32,137 nt of DNA from Streptomyces diastatochromogenes (GCA_001418405.1 LIQL01000132.1:1-32137), one strand, 5' to 3'. Positions 17,036-25,827 are shown, counted from the first letter of the stretch. The notes: generated by a model not told the origin, from the sequence alone. Translations and numbers: made by a program.

Positions 17036-18073
17036 TCAGAGCGTGGTCTCGGCGCGAAGGAGACGGTTCTGTCGCTCCAGCGCACGTTCTCCGGGTGCGC
17101 AAGCGGTGAGCGTGTCGGGGTCGGTGACCGGCGGGCGGTCGGTGCGGACGACGGATGCGGCGGCCTCGTCCAGCCATGCCGGGTGGGGTTCGGCCTGGGC
17201 GAAGCTGGCCAGTCGGCCGAGGTGGTGCTCGGGACGTTCGAGGATGTCCTCATAGGCGAGCGTCATCCTCCGCTCGGGCGGCAACTGGAGGAACTCGTCC
17301 ACGCCTTGTGTCATGAGGTGCGACCAGAGCCTGCCGAACGCCGCCAGGGGGATGGGGGTGCGCATCACGAGATCGCAGTCCACCTCCCCGGCGAGGTGGG
17401 CCAGGTGGTCGGGAAGGAGCGCGGCGTGTTCGAGTCCGATGTCGAACGGGGAGGCGAGTCCGAGCAGTTCCATGGCCTCGGTGCGGAGCAGCAGGGTGCG
17501 GAAGGCGGCATGCCGGCTCATCGACAGGGCACAGTGCGGTCCGGAGCGGCTCAGGTGCACGAAGCGGGCTTCGGGGAACAGGGCGCGCAGGGCCGGGAGG
17601 AAGGCGAGCGAGGCGCCGGACCGTTCGACGACGACAGTGCGTCCGAGGCGGTGGCCAAGGTCGGTGAAGAACTGGCGGTAGTGGTCGGCCAACGGCTGGG
17701 TGGGCCAGTCGGGGATCACTGCGGCCAGGTCGTCGTACAGTGCGTCGGGGTTGGGTGTCAGTGCGGGCAGGGTCATGTGCGCGATGGCCGGCAGGCCGGT
17801 CTCGGGCCGGAAACGCCCGCGTTCGTACGGGTAGAGCATCTCGGGGGTGCGGTACTCGGAGGCGGCGATCGCGTCGAATGGCCGGGCCGGCCCGCTCAGG
17901 AGGGACCAGAACTGGCGCCCGTCGATCGCTCGGTCCTGGAACGCACCGTCGCCCTTGGCGGCAAGGGACGTGAAGAACTCGTTCATGCTCAGCACGTCGG
18001 GATGTGCCTGCAGGGCACGGGAGAGCATGGTCGACCCACAGCGGCCGGATCCCACGACAAAGGTGATACGCAC
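17036..18073 (-). CDS. PAPS-dependent sulfotransferase
   Basis: The 345-residue product opens with ITFVVGSGRCGSTMLSRAL, the 5'-phosphosulfate binding loop of the sulfotransferase fold (residues about 3-21), and has the 3'-phosphate binding segment FVHLSRSGPHCALSMSR in the middle. The length and the ADHYRQFFTDLG and MTLAYEDILERPEHHLGRL segments fit bacterial Sulfotransfer_3-like enzymes, which move sulfate from PAPS to an alcohol, sugar or lipid. The acceptor is unknown. The GTG at 18073 follows AGGAGG closely; a GTG at 18097 is possible. It lies 93 bases downstream of the thioester-reductase-like gene on the same strand, so the two are probably one operon. Confidence 0.88.
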   Translation of the reverse strand: MRITFVVGSGRCGSTMLSRALQAHPDVLSMNEFFTSLAAKGDGAFQDRAIDGRQFWSLLSGPARPFDAIAASEYRTPEMLYPYERGRFRPETGLPAIAHMTLPALTPNPDALYDDLAAVIPDWPTQPLADHYRQFFTDLGHRLGRTVVVERSGASLAFLPALRALFPEARFVHLSRSGPHCALSMSRHAAFRTLLLRTEAMELLGLASPFDIGLEHAALLPDHLAHLAGEVDCDLVMRTPIPLAAFGRLWSHLMTQGVDEFLQLPPERRMTLAYEDILERPEHHLGRLASFAQAEPHPAWLDEAAASVVRTDRPPVTDPDTLTACAPGERALERQNRLLRAETTL

Positions 18074-18166
18074 GCGACCTCCTGAATAGCATTTCACTGT
18101 GCGACTGCCTGGTGACAGCACGTCACTCATGGTTCGGCCCAGGCTGGATCCGCGCACCGTCCTGGC

Positions 18167-19246
18167 TCACCCGGCAGGCTTCGAGCCGGGCCGCAGCACC
18201 GCACGATCGACCATGGCCGCGCGGGAACGCCGCAGCAGCCAGTCGACGTCCTGTGCGAACAGGGAGTGGGCGAGCGCGTTGTCGTACTCGGGCCGATCGG
18301 GATGAGACCCGGCGCCGGTGAAGGAGGTGGCAAAGGGCTCGCGGGCAAGCGCGAGGGCGCTCACGTACAGAGTGGCCATGCCGCGCCGCACCCCCCGTCG
18401 CAGTTGGTCCCAGTCGGGGTAGTCGGTCACCCGGACGCTGAAGGGGTCCAGTTGGAGCGGCGACGGAATGGGCCGGCCGATCCGGGCGAGCCTGTGCTGG
18501 ATGACCTCAGACCACTGGCGCATGGTCAGCGCCGCAGAGCCCGCCGTCGCCCAGAACTCGCGCGGAAGCTCCTGGCCGTCAACAGCGTCCAGGGCCAGTC
18601 GGTGGACGGCCTGCGCGACGTAGTCACGCGGGACCATGTCGACGAGGTGGTCCGGGTGACCGAACATCGCCGGCAGCCCCCCGGTCAGCATGGACACCAT
18701 CTGGTGCACGTTCTGCAACTCGGGCATCGAGCCATCTCGTGAATCGCCCATGACGATCGACGGGCGCACGATCGACCACGGCTGTACGCACCTGCGGACC
18801 TGTGCGTCGGCCGCCGCCTTGGACCGGTGGTAGAGCGACGGCCTGGCATGGGTCAGCGCGCCGACCTCCGCCTCGCGCGGAGCCTGTGCGTACCGGTCGG
18901 CGAACGCCGTCGAGACGTACACCAACGGGCACTCGGCGGCCTCGGCCAGCGCGGTCACCTCGGCCGCACCTCCCGCGTTGACCGCGTGCAGTTCCTCCGA
19001 GGAAGCCGTGTAGTTCACGTTGCCGGCCATGTGCACGATCACATCGGCGCGCTTCGCCAGCCCCGAGAAGGCGCGGACGCCCAAACCGAGCTGGGGCGCC
19101 CGCAGATCGATCGACACCTGCTCGCAGCGCATGTCCAGGGAGCGGCGGTTGGTGAGGGCCACCACCTCGAACGACGCGGTCAGCAGCGGTGCCGCCGTGG
19201 CACCGACCACGCCGGACATGCCGGTGACCAACGCGACTGGCCTCAT
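18167..19246 (-). CDS. Thioester-reductase-like NAD(P)-binding SDR
   Basis: The 359-residue product begins with VALVTGMSGVVGAT (NADP-binding loop), continues with ADVIVHMAGNVNYTASSEEL and LVYVSTAFADRY, and has the catalytic YHRSK (Tyr139, Lys143). The later GDSRDGSMPELQNVHQMVS and HLVDMVPRDYVAQAVHRLA segments match the NAD_binding_4 family of thioester reductase domains and fatty acyl-CoA reductases. Stand-alone members of similar length reduce acyl thioesters to aldehydes or alcohols, though a plain SDR role is possible. The ATG at 19246 has GGGGAAGG upstream. It is first in an apparent two-gene operon with the sulfotransferase. Confidence 0.82.
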   Translation of the reverse strand: MRPVALVTGMSGVVGATAAPLLTASFEVVALTNRRSLDMRCEQVSIDLRAPQLGLGVRAFSGLAKRADVIVHMAGNVNYTASSEELHAVNAGGAAEVTALAEAAECPLVYVSTAFADRYAQAPREAEVGALTHARPSLYHRSKAAADAQVRRCVQPWSIVRPSIVMGDSRDGSMPELQNVHQMVSMLTGGLPAMFGHPDHLVDMVPRDYVAQAVHRLALDAVDGQELPREFWATAGSAALTMRQWSEVIQHRLARIGRPIPSPLQLDPFSVRVTDYPDWDQLRRGVRRGMATLYVSALALAREPFATSFTGAGSHPDRPEYDNALAHSLFAQDVDWLLRRSRAAMVDRAVLRPGSKPAG

Positions 19247-19778
19247 CAAACATCACCTTCCCCACCATGGACGGTTCGGGGTGCGGCAACCGCGGCCCCG
19301 GTTTCCGCGCGGGCCCTGCCCTGCCCCACCCGACCAACGAACCGCCACCAGCACAGTCACCATGCGGCCGCTCTCACACGTCCCACCCTCGGTCACCGGC
19401 CGCCCCCGCCTGCCAGACATGCCCCTCTTTGCCCGATAGAGATCAATAAGAGCCGTGAAGAACATGTGCGAGTCGACCCTCGATGGGCTCGACGCGGGCT
19501 CGACGCGGACGCCGAGCGGCCGTCGCTGGCTTCCACCAGGCCGCCGTCCGACTCGCCGCGTTCATCACCTGCGCGTTCCAACCCCGAGCACGATCCCTTC
19601 AATACCGACGCACGACCGCGGTGGCAGTAAAGGAGTTGGGCCGCAAGACGACAGCAGTTCCAGAACCGGAATCCGGACCCGCCCCGTGAGCGCGCCGGGC
19701 GGCAGGCGGGACTCCAGCGCCGCAGTCCGCCACCGTGCTGCCGCGTCCAGGGCGCGGTGGACCGTCGGTGGCAGCGGG
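19247..19778. other. Gene-poor spacer upstream of the reductase-sulfotransferase operon
   Basis: About 530 bp. The operon promoter must lie near 19250-19320 on the minus strand. An AT-richer patch occurs near 19428-19465. No coding frame with a start signal or recognisable domain is present on either strand. Confidence 0.4.
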
Positions 19779-19912
19779 CCTCGCCGGGCTCGGAGCGGTG
19801 TGGGGCTCAGGCGGCGAGCACTGCCAGAAGCCAGGAGGTTGCAGCCGTGGGGCCTGCGGTCAACTCGCGTCAGACGGCGGCCGGATCGCCCAGGGTGTCA
19901 GCGGCGCCGGTT
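19779..19912 (-). pseudogene. Heavily decayed second copy of the 203-784 gene family
   Basis: On the minus strand this stretch reads TRLTGAADTLGDPAAV, a stop, RELTAGPTAATSWLLAVLAA and another stop. It parallels PRPADASDVLGDPAAAWGEL and TADPGPRGVAVASWLLAG in the pseudogene at 203-784, in the same order. At DNA level CGGTCAACTCGC and CGGCGGCCGGATCGCCCAGG are shared exactly with 578-618, and GAGCGGTGTGGG is shared nearby. In-frame stops and deletions show it is a dead relic. Confidence 0.6.
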
Positions 19913-20107
19913 AGCCGGGTGGTCGCACTGGTCGCACCCCACCTGTGACCCGTGGCCGCCTGCCGTAGTCGGAGGGCGGCGACAGCGCACGGCCATCGGC
20001 TCCGGTCACAACAGGGATACGGGGCCACGTACGAGCGCGGGGATGTGGCCGAGGACGGACCACACTCCGGGCAACAGGGGGGTGCGCGGCGGGCGGTTTC
20101 AACGCCT

Positions 20108-20690
20108 TCACCACCAGGTGGCTGATGAGGTGTGCCGGCCAGTCCAGGCGGTGAGATCCGCGACAGCGGCCAGCTGCTCCTGGGCGGACTCGCCGTCCCC
20201 GCCGTAGAACTCTGCCAGGCGCCCGCTGTCGTGGTGCCCCGACTCCAGGCACGCGACGACCGTGGGTGTGATCTTGCGGCGGCGGACGTCTCCGTAGCGG
20301 GACCGGTTCAGCGGCTCCGCCGGCCACAGATCCGACAGATCGTTGTGGTACTGCACCGCCATACCGAGGTGCCAACCGAACCGGCCGACAGCCTCCACCT
20401 GTGCGCTGGAGGCGTCGGTCAGTAGGGCGGGCAGGCAGCACACTGCACGCACGCCCTCGGCGGTCTTGGTCGCCTGAACAGCGATGGCCTGGTCGAGGTT
20501 CGTCTCGCAGTGGCCCTCGTGCGGCGATGCCCTTGCGTCCGGTTCCGCCGCGGACACCGACGGCCGGCCCTCCGCCCTTGCCGGCCCAGCCGTAGTGGTA
20601 GTACACGCTCTCCTGCAACGGCGGAGGATCTGCTTGGCCGTACGGCCGACTCCGGGCGGGGCAACAGGCATGACAGGAAGCTCCGTTCTC
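20108..20690 (-). pseudogene. Polyprenyl diphosphate synthase with central deletion
   Basis: The C-terminal part is clear: EAVGRFGWHLGMAVQYHNDL, SDLWPAEPLNRSRYGDVRRR, KITPTVVACL. It matches the second aspartate-rich region and the following GDVRRRK of trans-isoprenyl diphosphate synthases, with NDLSD in place of DDxxD. Upstream, in another frame, LQESVYYHYGWAGKGGGPAV and RGGTGRKGIAARG resemble the N-terminal GGxxxRP region. Between them the roughly 100 residues with the first catalytic DDxxD are missing, and the frames do not join. The C-terminus also ends early (SSATWW). Intact relatives condense isopentenyl units for isoprenoid precursors; this copy cannot be active. Confidence 0.65.
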
Positions 20691-20899
20691 GCCCAGGCAG
20701 CGGCCACCATCGGACATGCCTCCCACCGGCAAGTGGGCGGCGGTTGCCGAGCCCGGGCCCGGCAACTGGCGATGTGTTTGCTCGGAGGCCAGTTACCCGG
20801 TCGAGGAACCGCCGCTACCTGCACCGCGACGGCGTGCGGGGTCGCGACAGCGGCGCGGGGAAGGCCGCGCGCCCCGCCGGGCAAGGGCGCGAAGCGGTC

Positions 20900-21194
20900 G
20901 TGCGCGGCAGGGTGGCCGGTCGTCCGGCCAAGCGAGTGCCGGGCCGCAAACGCGAACCGGCCGTGGACGTCCTCGGCTTGGTCATCGTGGTCGTCTCGTC
21001 GTCCTCGCCGCGAACACGCACGGCAACACTGCGAGCTCATCCCGCTTGACCAGGTCGCCGAACACGCCGGCGACACCGTCCGCAAGGCGCTGGTGCACCA
21101 CGGTTCCGAGAACCAGGGGGTCCTGCACGGCGCCAACCTGGGCATCGACGTCGAGTGCGTCGAAGGCAATCCTCAGGACAAGGGGGAGCAGTAA
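20900..21194 (+). pseudogene. IS5-type transposase relic
   Basis: One frame contains VPGRKREPAVDVLGLVIVVV, the GRKRHxxVDxxGL segment of IS5-family transposases that holds a catalytic Asp. Further on, in a different frame, come LDQVAEHAGDTVRKALVHHG and LGIDVECVEGNPQDKGEQ, corresponding to the GIDVEVVERNP region just before the catalytic Glu domain. The stop at 21194 truncates the remaining C-terminus. At least one frameshift and both end losses mark it as dead. It abuts the polyprenyl synthase pseudogene, suggesting insertion-linked decay. Confidence 0.6.
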
Positions 21195-21303
21195 CCGGCC
21201 GAGCCCCGATGGACTTCGTTCACATCAAACAGCAGCCGTATGGCCGCCTGTGCTCGCAGACAGAAATGGCGGTCGTACGGATGGCGAGGATCAGTGGGCC
21301 TTG

Positions 21304-22392
21304 TCAGCCGGCCAACGGGGTGAGGCTGGTGCGGTCGAACGGGCCGCCGTGCGCGGCGGCGTACGCGAGGGCGTCGTTGACGGCATCGAGGCCGAACGAC
21401 CGGACTCGTTCGGGGGCGAGGTCCAGCGTGCCTGAGGCGAGGAGCCGGATGATGCCGACGTTGGCCGTGCGCGGGTACATCCACTGTCCGCGCACGGTGA
21501 TGGAGTTGCGCATGATCCATGGGTACGGGAGTGCGAGGTCGTCGCCGCCGAGCATGCCGACGCCGCCCATGAGGACGACACGGCCGTACTCGCGCACGGT
21601 CATGGCCGCCGCGCGCGCAGCCGAGCTGGGTGCGCTCGGCGGGAGCAGGTCGATCACCATGTCGATCGGGCCGTCGGCCGCCGCGGACATCGCCGCGCGG
21701 TCGGTGGCCTCGTCCCCGGTCAGCGGGACCGGGCGCAGCCGCGGACCGAACCGGTCGGCGAGGAGGTCGAGCGCGGCCTGGTTGCGGCCCGGGGCGACCA
21801 CGCGGCCCGCTCCCATCGCGAACGCGACCGCGACCGCACTGCTGCCGAGGTTGCCGGTGGACCCGTTGACGAGCAGCGTCTCACCGGCTGCGAGCCCGCC
21901 TGCCAGCAGCCCGCCGTAGGAGATGGCGTGCACGGTGAGTGCGGCCCAGCGGGCCGGGTCGTCCCCTGCCACGGTGGGCAGCGGGAAGACGTTCTCCGTC
22001 GGGACCCGCATGAGTTCGGCGAACGAACCGTCGTGCAGGTGGCGGGCGAGCCGCGCGCCGCCCTCGCCGCGCGAACTCCAGCCCTGGAGCGTGATGTCGG
22101 GCGTCAGGGCGTCGTCCCGCGAGCGCACCGTCGAGTCGCACCACACCAGGTCGCCGACACGCAGCCGGGTGGCGTCCGGGCCGACGTGGACGATCCGCCC
22201 CACGCCGCCGACGCCGGGCACGACGGGAGGGACCAGGGGGTAGTTCCGCTGGCCGCTGAAGACTTCGGCCGCGTAGGGCGCCACGCTGGCGGCGAGGACC
22301 TCGACCACCACCTCGCCTCCCCCGGCCTCGGGGCCGGGCATCTCCCGCACCGTGAGCGGGGCGCCGAACTGTGTCAGAACTGCTGCTCGCAC
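21304..22392 (-). CDS. Zinc-type/quinone oxidoreductase-like MDR dehydrogenase
   Basis: The 362-residue product is a medium-chain dehydrogenase/reductase. The GroES-like N-terminal half has RAAVLTQFGAPLTVREMPGP, VVPGVGGVGRIVHVG and RVGDLVWCD. The NAD(P)-binding half has ETLLVNGSTGNLGSSAVAVA (Rossmann loop) and GRVVAPGRNQAALDLL. The clustered structural-zinc cysteines of classical alcohol dehydrogenases are absent, so it is more like quinone oxidoreductases acting on carbonyl or enoyl substrates with NADPH. The GTG at 22392 has GGAGG seven bases upstream. It is divergent from a LysR gene, a classic regulator-target arrangement. Confidence 0.88.
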   Translation of the reverse strand: MRAAVLTQFGAPLTVREMPGPEAGGGEVVVEVLAASVAPYAAEVFSGQRNYPLVPPVVPGVGGVGRIVHVGPDATRLRVGDLVWCDSTVRSRDDALTPDITLQGWSSRGEGGARLARHLHDGSFAELMRVPTENVFPLPTVAGDDPARWAALTVHAISYGGLLAGGLAAGETLLVNGSTGNLGSSAVAVAFAMGAGRVVAPGRNQAALDLLADRFGPRLRPVPLTGDEATDRAAMSAAADGPIDMVIDLLPPSAPSSAARAAAMTVREYGRVVLMGGVGMLGGDDLALPYPWIMRNSITVRGQWMYPRTANVGIIRLLASGTLDLAPERVRSFGLDAVNDALAYAAAHGGPFDRTSLTPLAG

Positions 22393-22468
22393 GTGATGGC
22401 CTCCGTGTTCGTCCGTGCTTGTGAGATCGACACTAGGAGCTGGGTGAGTATGCGGGAAGCGACGATCT

Positions 22469-22491
22469 GGCATCTGTGGTATGCGTATGCC
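22469..22491. promoter_or_regulatory. Putative LysR binding site
   Basis: GGCAT and ATGCC (22469-22473 and 22487-22491) form an inverted repeat that also contains a GTATGC tandem (22479-22490). It lies immediately before the LysR start and about 80 bases upstream of the divergent dehydrogenase gene, as expected for an autorepressing LysR site. Confidence 0.4.
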
Positions 22492-22493
22492 GC

Positions 22494-23387
22494 ATGGACA
22501 TTTCCAGCGCGGGGTTGCGGGTCCTGCGGCAGATCGCCGAGTCCGGCAGCTTCACCGCGGCAGCCGCCCGACTCGGCTACACGCAGTCGGCCGTCTCACG
22601 CCAGGCCGCCGCCCTCGAACGCGGCACCGGCACCACCTTGTTCGAACGCCGTCCGGACGGAGTGCAGCTCACTCCGTCCGGCTTGACGCTGCTGCGGCAC
22701 GCCCACACCGTCCTGGCCTCGCTCGCAGCCGCCGAGCGCGAACTCACCGGCACCGTCCCGCGGACCGAACTGGTGCGGCTCGGGGCGGTCCCGATCGCCG
22801 GCGCGGCGATCCTGCCCGCCGCACTCGCACACCTCGCGGCGGCCGACCCGCAGATCACGGTCACCACCCGCGAGGGCACCACGCCCACCCTGATCCGGGC
22901 GCTGCGCGCGGGCTCGCTCGACCTCGCCGTGCTGACCTCCCGCCCACCCCACCGGCCCTTCGACGGCGACTCCCCGCGCCTGCACGTCGAGACCGTCGCG
23001 GACACCGAACTGGTCGTGGCGGCTCCCTCGCCCGGAGAGTTCGCCGGGCGCACCACCGTGCACGTCGACGAACTGGTCGACGCCGCGTGGATCGCCAGCC
23101 CGTCCTCGAATTCCGAGTCGCTGCTCGGCGTCTGGCCCGGCCTGCCCGGACGGCCGCGCATCGTCCACTCCGCGCGCGACTGGCTGACGAAGCTCCAACT
23201 GGTCGCCGGCGGCTTCGGCGTGACGACGGTGCCGTCCCGGCTCTCACCGGTGCTGCCGCCCGGGGTGAGCCTGCTGCGCGTCGACGGCGCGCCCCCCGAG
23301 ATCCGCAGGGTGCTCGTGGCACGCCTCCCCGGCCACCCCACCCCGGCGATCACAGCCGTCACCCGAGCGATCACCTCGACCACCTGA
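22494..23387 (+). CDS. LysR-family transcriptional regulator
   Basis: The 297-residue product has the LysR helix-turn-helix at its N-terminus: LRVLRQIAESGSFTAAAARL, GYTQSAVSRQAAALERGTGT, TLFERRPDGVQLTPSGLTLL (residues about 7-70). The periplasmic-binding-like effector domain follows, with LVRLGAVPIAGAAILPAAL, LRAGSLDLAVL and VAGGFGVTTVPS. The ATG at 22494 fits the domain start; a GTG at 22476 is possible but would add an unusual VVCVCR leader. It is divergent from the MDR dehydrogenase gene and likely controls it in response to a small molecule. Confidence 0.92.
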   Translation: MDISSAGLRVLRQIAESGSFTAAAARLGYTQSAVSRQAAALERGTGTTLFERRPDGVQLTPSGLTLLRHAHTVLASLAAAERELTGTVPRTELVRLGAVPIAGAAILPAALAHLAAADPQITVTTREGTTPTLIRALRAGSLDLAVLTSRPPHRPFDGDSPRLHVETVADTELVVAAPSPGEFAGRTTVHVDELVDAAWIASPSSNSESLLGVWPGLPGRPRIVHSARDWLTKLQLVAGGFGVTTVPSRLSPVLPPGVSLLRVDGAPPEIRRVLVARLPGHPTPAITAVTRAITSTT

Positions 23388-23754
23388 ACCGCCGCCAAGG
23401 CCGCGCACGATCGCGGGTAGCCCCCCTCACGGGTGGGCACCGCGAACACCGCCGGCCTGCTCCTCCCAGTACTGTCGACCGACCTCACCGCCGTCACAGC
23501 CCTGCACAACCCCCTCACGACCCGCGACCACGTCCACCGGCCGACGACTGCTTGATCGTCTCCTCCAGCTCCAGAACGGCGAGCACCGAGGCGCGGTCGC
23601 CGGTGCCGGCCGGGCCCGCGCCGGACGCCGCCTCCTGGTCGGCGTGCACAGGGTCCGGCACCGCCTGCAGAGGCAGGTGGCCCGGCGTTCCCGGCGCAAC
23701 CTACGACAGCGTCCGCGCCGGCACCCCGTAGCCCAACGGCGGCCTGCGTCAACT
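23388..23754. other. Spacer with possible gene scraps
   Basis: About 370 bp. A minus-strand frame near 23515-23703 reads HLPLQAVPDPVHADQEAASG and ASVLAVLELEETIKQSS before a stop. A plus-strand frame near 23434-23554 reads VGTANTAGLLLPVLSTDLTA. Both look like pieces of genes but neither has a start or a recognised family. Confidence 0.35.
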
Positions 23755-24200
23755 GGCCGCGAACCAAGCAAGGAAGACCTCGTCCTGCACATGGCCGACG
23801 CCGCGTTCGGCGAGGCGTCCTTCCGCGCGGACGCCCCGAGGATTTGCGCTCCCGCATCGAGTTGGGCGCCCGGACTCTATGGAGCCTGTACCGGAAGCAC
23901 CCATGGCTGGCCCAGCTCGGCCCCTCACGCGCCCGTTGCTCGTGCCCAATCTGATGGTGCACGGGGAGTGGGTACTGGGCGCCCTCGACGGCCACGGTCT
24001 CGCCCCCACAACGCTGTTCGACATCCACGTGCTGATCTACAGTCATGTCCAGGGCCTGGCGGGGCACCTGGAGTTGGAGGCGCACACCGAAGCCGCCACG
24101 GGCCAGTCGGAGGACCAGTGGATGGACAGCCGTGCCCCCGCCCTCCGCAGCACCATCCCCCGCGCCCTCGGCCGAGGCTTCATCGTTGCCGACGCCGCCC
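23755..24200 (+). pseudogene. TetR-family regulator relic in three frames
   Basis: The first frame gives SKEDLVLHMADAAFGEASFR, the typical segment after the TetR recognition helix (normally YRHVxxKDDL). The second gives EDLRSRIELGARTLWSLYRK and HPWLAQLGPS. The third gives LLVPNLMVHGEWVLGALDGH, TLFDIHVLIYSHVQGLAGHL and GQSEDQWMDSRAPALRSTI, matching the TetR_C_1-type ligand domain. Together they rebuild most of a regulator, but the helix-turn-helix is missing or scrambled and at least two indels separate the parts. It is not functional as written. Confidence 0.6.
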
Positions 24201-24487
24201 GCCGCGCCCGTACGAGAAGTCGTTCGCCGGGGCGCGGCCCGGCTTTGTCCCGCAGCGCGGCAACCGTCGCCCGGCGGCGTCAGCTGGTCGTGGCACCCCG
24301 CTACAACCAGCGTTCCGACGGGGCACTCGCCGGCGCGGCGCGGGCCGCCCCGGGCCAGGAGTTACCCAGACGTTAGCAAGACGACAGCGCAGGGCTGGAA
24401 CATTGGTTGTCGTCCGGGGGCGAGAAGATCGGCGACGGACACCGAACTGCGCCAGGCGCCACGTCCGCAGCTACCGAGGAGAACACC

Positions 24488-25126
24488 ATGCACCGCACAT
24501 CCGTCCGCAGGGCCGTTACCGCCACGGCCATCGGACTGACCGCCACCGTCGCGCTCACAGCATGTCAGGCGAGCGACTCCACGGACGCGAACGGCAAGGG
24601 CGGCTCCTCCTCGGCCGCGGCATCGTCGTCGAACTCGCCCAGCGGGTCGTCGGCCAACTCCTCCAGCGAGTCCAAGCCGTCGTCCGGAAACGGCTCGCAC
24701 GCCTCCTCGACGACCTCGAAGGCATCGACGTGCCGCACCTCGAATCTGCGGATCACGGCGAAGAACCAGGGCGAGGCCCGCCAGGGTGTGGGCGACATCC
24801 TCATCACGTTCACAAACACCGGCAGCAACTGCCGGATGGAGGGGTTCCCGGGCGTCGACTTGAAGACCAACTACGGCACACAGTCGGTGGACCGCAACAA
24901 GCAGGAAGTGGGGATCCCGTTCACCCTCAAGGCGGGGAAGAGGGCCACCGCCAACATCGCCTATCCGATCAACAACACCGGCGGTTCCGGCGTCCGCGGC
25001 ACCGCCCTCGTGGTAACCCCTCCGAACGAGACGCACCACGTCACCGTCCCGGTCTCGGTCAGCCTGCCCGTGAGCAACACGGACGAGGGGAAACTGGAAG
25101 TCACCCCGGTCTTCCAAGAGCACTGA
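24488..25126 (+). CDS. DUF4232-type lipoprotein
   Basis: The 212-residue product starts with a lipoprotein signal peptide and the lipobox LTAC near residue 26. A long Ser/Ala/Gly/Asn-rich linker (about residues 30-78) leads to a beta-sandwich domain: CRTSNLRITAKNQGEARQGV, LITFTNTGSNCRMEGFPGVD, then a C-terminal RATANIAYPINNTGG and HHVTVPVSVSLPV. The CxxxxLxI start and the NTGSxxCxMxGFPGV core are the marks of DUF4232 domains, which are common in actinobacterial surface lipoproteins of unknown role. The ATG at 24488 has GAGGAG upstream. It should be anchored to the outer face of the membrane. Confidence 0.88.
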   Translation: MHRTSVRRAVTATAIGLTATVALTACQASDSTDANGKGGSSSAAASSSNSPSGSSANSSSESKPSSGNGSHASSTTSKASTCRTSNLRITAKNQGEARQGVGDILITFTNTGSNCRMEGFPGVDLKTNYGTQSVDRNKQEVGIPFTLKAGKRATANIAYPINNTGGSGVRGTALVVTPPNETHHVTVPVSVSLPVSNTDEGKLEVTPVFQEH

Positions 25127-25149
25127 CAGTCCGCAGCAAGACTCCCCCG

Positions 25150-25170
25150 CGGCTCCGCTGCCAGGAGCCG
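25150..25170 (+). terminator. Weak hairpin after the DUF4232 lipoprotein gene
   Basis: CGGCTCC and GGAGCCG form a perfect 7-bp stem with a 7-base loop, 23 bases after the stop codon. Confidence 0.45.
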
Positions 25171-25275
25171 GTGGGACTCGGAAGGTGTCCCATGTGGCAA
25201 GCCGATGACCATGGCGTCAGTCACTTCTCGCCTTCCCCAGTGAGCCGATCGAACCCACTGAACGTCCTCTGATAC

Positions 25276-25563
25276 GTGCATGAAATATCTGATGAGGAAA
25301 TCGTCCAGACCGTACGTGCCTTGGCCGCGAAGGAAACCCGGCGAGATCATTTGGCCAATACGGTTACGGCATTGAGAGGCGCCACCTCCGCCGAGGATAT
25401 AGCCGAACAGAATCGTTGTGGTGAGGCGATGGCGGAGCTTGACGCCGAAATCCTTGTCGAGCTCGTAGAGAAATTGGATCGTCTGGGACTGCGGAGCGCA
25501 GCGGTGCTCTGCGAACACGTCGCACGGGAGGAAGGGCTGCTGCCCCCTGCGGACGAGGCGTAA
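25276..25563 (+). CDS. Small helical hypothetical protein (95 aa)
   Basis: The product is charged and predicted mainly helical: EISDEEIVQTVRALAAKETR, HLANTVTALRGATSAEDIAE, ELDAEILVELVEKLDRLG, SAAVLCEHVAREEG. The opening codons (ATATCTGATGAGGAAATCGT) have clearly more A and T than the neighbours, suggesting different origin or ancestry. The GTG at 25276 lacks a good ribosome binding site; no ATG in frame is better placed. No domain is recognised and no partner gene is adjacent. The protein-like sequence and clean ending support a real gene. Confidence 0.6.
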   Translation: MHEISDEEIVQTVRALAAKETRRDHLANTVTALRGATSAEDIAEQNRCGEAMAELDAEILVELVEKLDRLGLRSAAVLCEHVAREEGLLPPADEA

Positions 25564-25827
25564 TTCCAGCTTGGGTCCGGCCGGCGGAACGGAATATCGG
25601 GCTGGCCGCTACCGCCGAGTGGTTGGCTCGGCGAGGGGTCGGCACCCAGGCTGTCGGACGGCGAACCGGACCCCTACAGCAGGCGCACCACCCTGTCAGG
25701 ACCGGCGGCGAACGTGAAGGCGGAGTTCGTGGCGCGAATTCCAGCGTTCGACGTGGAGGCGCGAGCGCTGCGCGACGGCCGACCCAAGGAGGGGACCGGC
25801 CGTCGCCGTTATGCCTCGGCTTCGCTG

